DNA from: Flavobacteriia bacterium
GTDB taxonomy: Bacteria > Bacteroidota > Bacteroidia > Flavobacteriales > Flavobacteriaceae
Length of the DNA stretch: 9,937 nt
Assembly: GCA_030626085.1 (NCBI GenBank)
Contig: DAOUPQ010000062.1
Location: 1-9,937 of the forward strand
Reading direction: 5' to 3'
In this document: in pieces, positions 5,924-9,937 of the stretch
How the letters are laid out: each line of letters opens with the position of its first letter
Numbering within the stretch: the stretch's first letter is position 1
Notes under the pieces: generated by a model
The model's input: the letters and a program-made list of their open reading frames with translations, nothing else
What the model was told of the DNA's origin: nothing
The model's database searches: none
Position numbers and translations under genes: made by a program

Positions 5924-7222
5924 TCATAATTCTAAATCCTTCTTTTGCAAGCCTAGCAATGCATTGCCAATAGCACATTGTAAACAATGGTTTTTATCAC
6001 AATACTCGTTTTTAAGATGTATCAAAGCTTGAGTGTCGAAAGCGTTTTTTATATTAATATTTAAACTCTTATACGCATTAATAATACTATTCTTTTCCGG
6101 TTTAATTTGCTTGATCAGTTTAAACATTCTTTCTTCATCTAACTTTCCAATTTGTTTATAATACACAAATAATAAAGGCAAGATCGTATTGATCAATATC
6201 AGGTCAATAAAAGATTTGGTTAGCATTTTTTTTGATCTTTTAGCGCTTGAATTAAAGTTATAATGTGTTTCCCAGAATACTGAAGTTCCTACAGTAAAAA
6301 AAGTATAAAAATCATGTATATTTTCTATATCTAAAATTTTTGAAAATAGATTTTTATGAAAAAAGTACAAATTTGCTAATTGAGTAATCCTAATGGTTGG
6401 GAAATTGTTTGGACGCAATCTAAAAAAATTAAACTGGCCTTTAAATATTGGTTCCATTTGGTATTTTAATGATAAAAATTGATATTCATTCTTTAGCTTT
6501 TGAAAATAAGAATTATGATGATATTCCGATAAAAATCCGGCCTGACCAAATAATAATGCTTCAATATTCTGTAATTTATGCTGCTCCTTTCTAAGTATAG
6601 AAAAATCAAATGAATTTGCCAGATTTAAAAAAGCTTCTCCGTTAACTTTTAATCCAAAATTCTTTGCCAATAGTTTGAATAAAACAGATTCCCAATCATT
6701 ATTAGTTTGCTCTAGTAACCCTAAAATAAATTCTGATTTTAAAACCAATCTTTCAATGTAAAGTTTCTCTATCCAATTATCTAAAATAAAATCATCAATA
6801 CCTGAAATATCATTTTCACAATGAATAAATTTTAATTTTTTTGAAAATAATTTATGATAATTAATAAGATAGCTTTGATAAGTAAATTTTTGTAATTCCA
6901 AGGTAGGTATAACAGTGTTATTATTTCTATAAATTTCAACATCATGCTGCCAAACTACGTGCAAAATTACATTGTCATAATTTATATCCTTTTCATGATG
7001 ATGTAAATACCAATCAGAAGAATTTACGTGTAATTCAACATTTCCTGCCCATATTTGTTTACTAATAATAAGTTTAGCATTAAAAAAATCCGGACCTGAA
7101 TTCTTGTTTGATATACCTGAATTTATTACCGTAATTTGTTCATCATGTGTAGTTTTTAAATTCTTATGATCAAATAATTTATAATTCCATAAATAATGTA
7201 AAAAGTCTTCTCTAATCACCAT
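5924..7222 (-). CDS. DUF2851 family protein
   Basis: This 432-residue protein of unknown function belongs to DUF2851, a family common in Bacteroidota. The conserved N-terminal region reads REDFLHYLW, NSGPDFFNAKLII (41-53), WAGNVELHV (58-66), SSDWYLHHH (68-76) and YDNVILHVVW (82-91). A second block, RLRPNNFPTIRITQLA (268-283), lies in the C-terminal half. The C-terminus has a Cys cluster, YCDKNHCLQCAIGNALL, with Cys408, Cys413 and Cys416. There is no signal peptide and no membrane segment, so it is probably cytoplasmic. GPDF followed 17 residues later by VEIH-like Glu63-x-His65 recalls a PD-(D/E)XK nuclease core; this is my inference, not an established function. The start at ATG 7222 leads directly into the conserved REDFLHYLW. 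No good promoter box was found upstream. It converges on ppa with a 2-nt gap. Confidence 0.85.
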   Translation of the reverse strand: MVIREDFLHYLWNYKLFDHKNLKTTHDEQITVINSGISNKNSGPDFFNAKLIISKQIWAGNVELHVNSSDWYLHHHEKDINYDNVILHVVWQHDVEIYRNNNTVIPTLELQKFTYQSYLINYHKLFSKKLKFIHCENDISGIDDFILDNWIEKLYIERLVLKSEFILGLLEQTNNDWESVLFKLLAKNFGLKVNGEAFLNLANSFDFSILRKEQHKLQNIEALLFGQAGFLSEYHHNSYFQKLKNEYQFLSLKYQMEPIFKGQFNFFRLRPNNFPTIRITQLANLYFFHKNLFSKILDIENIHDFYTFFTVGTSVFWETHYNFNSSAKRSKKMLTKSFIDLILINTILPLLFVYYKQIGKLDEERMFKLIKQIKPEKNSIINAYKSLNINIKNAFDTQALIHLKNEYCDKNHCLQCAIGNALLGLQKKDLEL

Positions 7223-7389
7223 TTTTTATTTTTGATGATTTGACTCAACAAAAGTTAACAAAATTGTTTAGATATTTGATACTTTAATAATAATGGTAAT
7301 ACCACGAATTTAATGGAAAAAAGAATGAAACATTATTTTATATTGCTTGTAGGGAGTTAGCCTTCAGGAATTTGATATTCTAAATAAAG

Positions 7390-7456
7390 TAAAAACTTAG
7401 TAAAACCGAGAAGTTGAGAGCTTGCTCGAAAATCACTCGGCTGCACTTAGTTTTTA
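7390..7456. repeat. Long interrupted hairpin
   Basis: TAAAAACT (7390-7397) pairs perfectly with AGTTTTTA (7449-7456). Inside, after equal 8-nt unpaired stretches on both sides, CCGAG (7406-7410) pairs with CTCGG (7436-7440), and GAGC (7418-7421) with GCTC (7424-7427) sits near the tip. Nested symmetry suggests a folded RNA or a palindromic repeat unit. Confidence 0.5.
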
Positions 7457-7485
7457 TAAAATTTAGATTATTAAATTATTGTAAG

Positions 7486-7528
7486 CCTTGTCCCGAGTAC
7501 TCGGGATTGTTTCGTTTTTTTATCAAGG
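7486..7528 (+). terminator. Terminator-like palindrome with T tract, no upstream plus-strand gene
   Basis: TCCCGAGTACTCGGGA (7491-7506) is a perfect 16-bp palindrome. On plus it is followed by a T-rich run ending in T7 (7515-7521), like an intrinsic terminator. CCTTG (7486-7490) and CAAGG (7524-7528) form an outer stem. No plus-strand gene ends upstream, and on minus no T tract follows the stem, so it does not obviously serve the CPBP gene. Confidence 0.5.
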
Positions 7529-7650
7529 AAAAAATAAAATGCTTGTCCGGCCTAAGGATATAAAAATAAATATTCCATTAAAATAATAGTAGAACCATAA
7601 TAATTACCACAGATTACGAAGATCAAAAAATATTAAAAATAAGAAGATTA

Positions 7651-8595
7651 TTAATACAAATCTTCTTTAGGTTCTTCAATATTTGTTAAAAGTTTTTCTT
7701 TCCAATTTTTCCAACCATATTTTTTTGAAAAAATGAATAGAATAATCGGGTAAATAATAAAAACAGGAACAAAAGCTTCGGTATTTACCGAGGGCTCAGA
7801 AATATCAACCCATAAGGCATCAGTTTGAAAAACCATCCAATCAGAAGTGACGAGTACCGCCGCAACAACATTATTGGCTGCATGCATTCCTAAAGAAAGT
7901 TCTGTACCATCATCCATTAAGGTTGTAATACCAAAAATGAATCCTGTTCCAATATAATAAACCAATATTAATTTGCCCAATTTTGCCACTTCTGGATTAA
8001 ATCCGTGTAACAAACCAAAAGCAACAGAAGTAACCACCAAAGGAACAGCTGCATTCTTAAATAAAATACCTAAACCTTGCATAAAATAACCTCTAAAAAG
8101 TAATTCTTCAAAACTGGTTTGAAAAGGTAAAAATAAAAAGGAAATTAAAACTAAAATAAAAAATGGTACTGGTTTAAAATTCCATACAAAATCTTCAGGA
8201 GATATTATAAAACTTATCGAGAGTAAAATAACAGATATTGAAAACCACAAACCAAAAGCATAAATAATCCTATTCCAATCCACATTATTTCTAGAAGTTA
8301 TAAGTGTTTTAATTTTTCGTAAATGAATATATTTTACTCCAAAAAACAATGACAACAAACCGAAGAAAAATGAGAATATCATCAAAAATAAAAATAAATT
8401 TGAATTGATATCTAAAGCCATAAACGCATTTTCTGAGGCTTTTAATAATTCATTCATATTATTAACTTTAGAAAAAGCAACCAATATAAGTGGAATAACT
8501 CCAATAAATTGCCATCCTATTATCACTAAAAAAAAGGTCGATAAGTATCTCCACCAGTCATTTTTACCCTTGTATGCTTGCTGTATAAAATTCAT
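7651..8595 (-). CDS. CPBP family intramembrane metalloprotease
   Basis: This is a polytopic membrane protein of the CPBP (CAAX protease and bacteriocin-processing, Abi/Rce1-like) family. The start is set at ATG 8595, giving 314 residues. The longer frame from TTG 8619 would begin inside the -7 promoter box and is unlikely. Hydrophobic segments lie near residues 20-42, 67-90, 110-130, 144-160, 182-198, 209-228 and 274-290. The three family motifs are intact: EELLFR (Glu163, Glu164, Arg168), GLLHG with His197, and GMHAANN with His238 and Asn242. An active intramembrane protease is therefore plausible, but the substrate is unknown. No bacteriocin or prenylation genes are nearby. It lies 67 nt downstream of menC on the same strand and has its own -7 box in the gap, so it may be transcribed both from that promoter and by read-through from menC. 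Confidence 0.85.
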   Translation of the reverse strand: MNFIQQAYKGKNDWWRYLSTFFLVIIGWQFIGVIPLILVAFSKVNNMNELLKASENAFMALDINSNLFLFLMIFSFFFGLLSLFFGVKYIHLRKIKTLITSRNNVDWNRIIYAFGLWFSISVILLSISFIISPEDFVWNFKPVPFFILVLISFLFLPFQTSFEELLFRGYFMQGLGILFKNAAVPLVVTSVAFGLLHGFNPEVAKLGKLILVYYIGTGFIFGITTLMDDGTELSLGMHAANNVVAAVLVTSDWMVFQTDALWVDISEPSVNTEAFVPVFIIYPIILFIFSKKYGWKNWKEKLLTNIEEPKEDLY

Positions 8596-8616
8596 AATTT
8601 GGCTTTTTAATGGTTT

Positions 8617-8624
8617 CAAAAATA
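8617..8624 (-). promoter_or_regulatory. -7 promoter box of the CPBP gene
   Basis: The minus strand reads TATTTTTG, a perfect TAnnTTTG, ending 21 nt before ATG 8595. A TTTG lies upstream with a 17-nt spacer, a little short. The box contains the TTG codon at 8619-8617, which argues against that codon as the translation start. Confidence 0.5.
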
Positions 8625-8662
8625 GTTAAAACAATGCACTTCAAACTTCTCAATTCATCTCA

Positions 8663-9727
8663 TCAAAAAATTGAATCAATCATTGATAAATCCCAAAAAT
8701 GATCTTTTGAATTTTCTTTATAAAGCAAAGCCCCATTTTCAACAATCAAAGGTGAAGCAATATTATTGGTAAATAAACTACCTGTACCCAAACCTTGTGG
8801 CATTTTATTTTGTAATGTATAAGTAAATTGCGCTATTGCATTTAGTCCGATATTACTTTCTAAAGCTGAAGTAATCCACCATCCTACTCCATTTTCTTCT
8901 GCTAGATTTATCCATTCTTTACTTCCATGAAAACCTCCAATTAAACTCGGTTTTAGAATAATATATTGAGGTTTAATAATTTGTATCATTCTTATTTTTT
9001 CTTCTTTTTTAAAAACACCTATCAAATCTTCATCTAGAGCAATAGGTAATGGTGAATTTTTACATAATTCTGCCATTTTATCCCATTGGCCTTGTTTGAT
9101 AGGTTGTTCAATAGAATGCAAATAAATATCCGACAACCATTTTAATTTTTCCAAAGCCTGATCAGGATGAAACGCACCGTTTGCATCTACTCTGATTTCA
9201 ATATCATCTGGTGAAAACTCTTTACGGATATTCTTTAATAAACCCAATTCTGTTTTAAAATCAATAGCACCTATTTTTATTTTTATTACTGAAAATCCGG
9301 AGTTTAATTTTTCCCGAATTTGTTTCTGCATAAATACCTTATCCCCCATCCAGATCAAACCATTAATTGAAATAATATCATTTCCTTGCATAAATTCCGA
9401 AGGAAATAATTCAAAACCATCACTGCTTTGAAATGATAATAATGCTTGTTCTAAACCAAATTGTATTGAAGGATATTCAACTAACTCATCTAGTAAGAAT
9501 TCTTTATCTAAGTGAATATGATCACAAAGCCATTGTAACTTTTCCTCATAATCAGGTTTGTCATCTATACTCAAACTTCTAAAAATGGCACATTCTCCAA
9601 TACCAAATCTATTTTCATCAACCAATTTTAAAAAGAAAGTTTCTTTAGTTTTTAAAACACCTCTCGAAGTCCCTGCAGGCAATTTGAGTTGTAATGTAAA
9701 CTTTTTATAAGTTGCTTTTATATTCAT
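8663..9727 (-). CDS. menC: o-Succinylbenzoate synthase (enolase superfamily)
   Basis: MenC dehydrates SHCHC to o-succinylbenzoate in menaquinone synthesis, in the cytoplasm. The 354-residue protein has the full enolase-superfamily architecture: an N-terminal capping domain (about 1-115, with GIGECAIFRSLSID near 42-55) and a barrel domain. The catalytic residues are visible: KIK with Lys149 and Lys151, RVDANGAF with metal ligand Asp181, SIEQP with Glu207, ALDEDL with Asp232, and LKPSLIGG with Lys259. The TSALESNIGLNAIAQF segment (287-301) and QGLGTGSLF (311-319) are typical. Dipeptide epimerases and N-succinylamino-acid racemases share this fold, but the GECA..RSLS N-terminal segment fits the Bacteroidota MenC group. 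Menaquinone is the usual quinone of this phylum. The ATG at 9727 has a perfect -7 box 18 nt upstream. Other men genes are not in the window. Confidence 0.88.
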   Translation of the reverse strand: MNIKATYKKFTLQLKLPAGTSRGVLKTKETFFLKLVDENRFGIGECAIFRSLSIDDKPDYEEKLQWLCDHIHLDKEFLLDELVEYPSIQFGLEQALLSFQSSDGFELFPSEFMQGNDIISINGLIWMGDKVFMQKQIREKLNSGFSVIKIKIGAIDFKTELGLLKNIRKEFSPDDIEIRVDANGAFHPDQALEKLKWLSDIYLHSIEQPIKQGQWDKMAELCKNSPLPIALDEDLIGVFKKEEKIRMIQIIKPQYIILKPSLIGGFHGSKEWINLAEENGVGWWITSALESNIGLNAIAQFTYTLQNKMPQGLGTGSLFTNNIASPLIVENGALLYKENSKDHFWDLSMIDSIF

Positions 9728-9745
9728 TTGGAAAGTGAATTTCTA

Positions 9746-9753
9746 CAAAGCTA
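9746..9753 (-). promoter_or_regulatory. -7 promoter box of menC
   Basis: The minus strand reads TAGCTTTG, a perfect TAnnTTTG, 18 nt before the menC ATG, giving a leader of about 12 nt. No TTG is found at the -33 position. Confidence 0.5.
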
Positions 9754-9803
9754 CACAACTGAAATTAATTTTAATAAAAAAATATTCAATACCTAAAATT
9801 ATT

Positions 9804-9811
9804 TACATTTG
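9804..9811 (+). promoter_or_regulatory. -7 promoter box of tRNA-Arg
   Basis: TACATTTG matches TAnnTTTG perfectly and ends 11 nt before the tRNA 5' end, so transcription would start a few bases upstream of the mature tRNA. No TTG occurs 19-21 nt upstream. Confidence 0.55.
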
Positions 9812-9822
9812 CACATCATATT

Positions 9823-9894
9823 GCCCCTGTAGTTCAACGGATAGAATAAAAGTTTCCTAAACTTTAGATCTAAGTTCGATTCTTAGCAGGGGTA
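9823..9894 (+). tRNA. tRNA-Arg (anticodon CCT)
   Basis: A complete 72-nt cloverleaf can be folded by hand. The acceptor stem GCCCCTG/CAGGGGT has six Watson-Crick pairs and a G1-U72 wobble, with discriminator A at 9894. The D stem is GTTC/GAAT with a GG in the loop. The anticodon stem AAAGT/ACTTT is perfect and its loop TTCCTAA puts the anticodon CCT at 9856-9858, reading AGG codons. The T arm is CTAAG-TTCGATT-CTTAG. CCA is not encoded. The remaining 43 bp to the window end show no feature. Confidence 0.95.
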
Positions 9895-9937
9895 CTATAT
9901 ATTATCTTATATTACTAATTTTAAGCATATTAGACAT

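Larger units (their letters stand above)
7309..7582. repeat. Possible MITE-like element with 10-bp terminal inverted repeats
   Basis: TTTAATGGAA (7309-7318) and TTCCATTAAA (7573-7582) are exact reverse complements and enclose 254 bp holding all the other hairpins of this gap. Just outside them lie GGTAAT (7295-7300) and its complement ATTACC (7603-7608). No transposase is present and no clear target-site duplication was found, so this is only a candidate. Confidence 0.3.
7223..7650. other. 428-bp gene-free, repeat-rich intergenic region
   Basis: No credible coding sequence is present. The region holds a 10-bp inverted repeat pair enclosing 254 bp, a long interrupted hairpin, a perfect 16-bp palindrome with T tract inside a further 5-bp stem, and direct repeats TACCAC (7300-7305 and 7605-7610) and ACTTAGT (7395-7401 and 7445-7451). 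These look like remnants of dispersed intergenic repeats. Both flanking genes are on minus, so the region is the upstream side of the DUF2851 gene and the 3' side of the CPBP gene. Confidence 0.6.

Noticed and set aside
7313..7360. Short plus-strand frame MEKRMKHYFILLVGS in the repeat-rich gap
   Set aside because: It has only 15 codons, no promoter or ribosome binding site, and overlaps an inverted-repeat arm.
8405..8629. 74-codon open frame on plus opposite the start of the CPBP gene
   Set aside because: It is antisense to the membrane-protein coding region, lacks a promoter box and has no recognisable features.
1..9937. Search for a defence, mobile or biosynthetic multi-gene system
   Set aside because: All genes belong to recognisable, mostly housekeeping families with separate promoters; no CRISPR-like direct repeats, integrase, toxin-antitoxin pair or reverse transcriptase was seen.

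Overview
The window looks like chromosomal DNA of a Bacteroidota bacterium, most likely a member of the Flavobacteriia. The evidence is a strongly AT-rich composition, short leaders without Shine-Dalgarno sequences, and copies of the Bacteroidota -7 promoter box (TAnnTTTG) in front of several genes. The gene families also fit: a DUF2851 protein, a Bacteroidota-type Pta N-terminus, MenC and an exported sugar-isomerase-like TIM barrel. It reads as ordinary core genome. I see no transposase, phage gene, CRISPR array or restriction/defence operon.

Layout. The left edge (1-360, minus) is the N-terminal part of phosphate acetyltransferase (Pta), cut by the window. Divergent from it is a two-gene unit on the plus strand, hutI (imidazolonepropionase) and an aspartate/glutamate racemase, 9 nt apart. 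Next on plus is a secreted TIM-barrel sugar isomerase/epimerase-like protein. It converges on a minus-strand LexA-type repressor across a 93-bp gap packed with overlapping palindromes. Divergent from lexA is a DMT/EamA permease with a TTG start, followed by inorganic pyrophosphatase (ppa). The ppa gene ends 2 nt from the end of a converging DUF2851 gene. A 428-bp gene-free stretch (7223-7650) carries several inverted repeats and a terminator-like hairpin facing the unexpected way. Then come a CPBP-family membrane protease and menC (o-succinylbenzoate synthase), both on minus. The right edge holds a complete tRNA-Arg (anticodon CCT) on plus.

How the genes relate. Most are independent housekeeping functions: acetyl-phosphate metabolism, histidine catabolism, menaquinone synthesis, pyrophosphate removal and the SOS response. 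The only tight operon is hutI with the racemase, and menC with the CPBP gene may be partly co-transcribed. Three start codons were decided by promoter or codon context: LexA at ATG 4199, CPBP at ATG 8595, and EamA at TTG 4371.

No undescribed multi-gene system is evident. The observations most worth a second look are regulatory or structural. They are a 37-bp dyad at the permease promoter, a near-leaderless lexA promoter with operator-like dyads, the palindrome cluster at 3488-3560, the repeat-rich gap at 7223-7650, a Glu-to-Gln change at a catalytic HutI position, and a possible nuclease-like motif in DUF2851.
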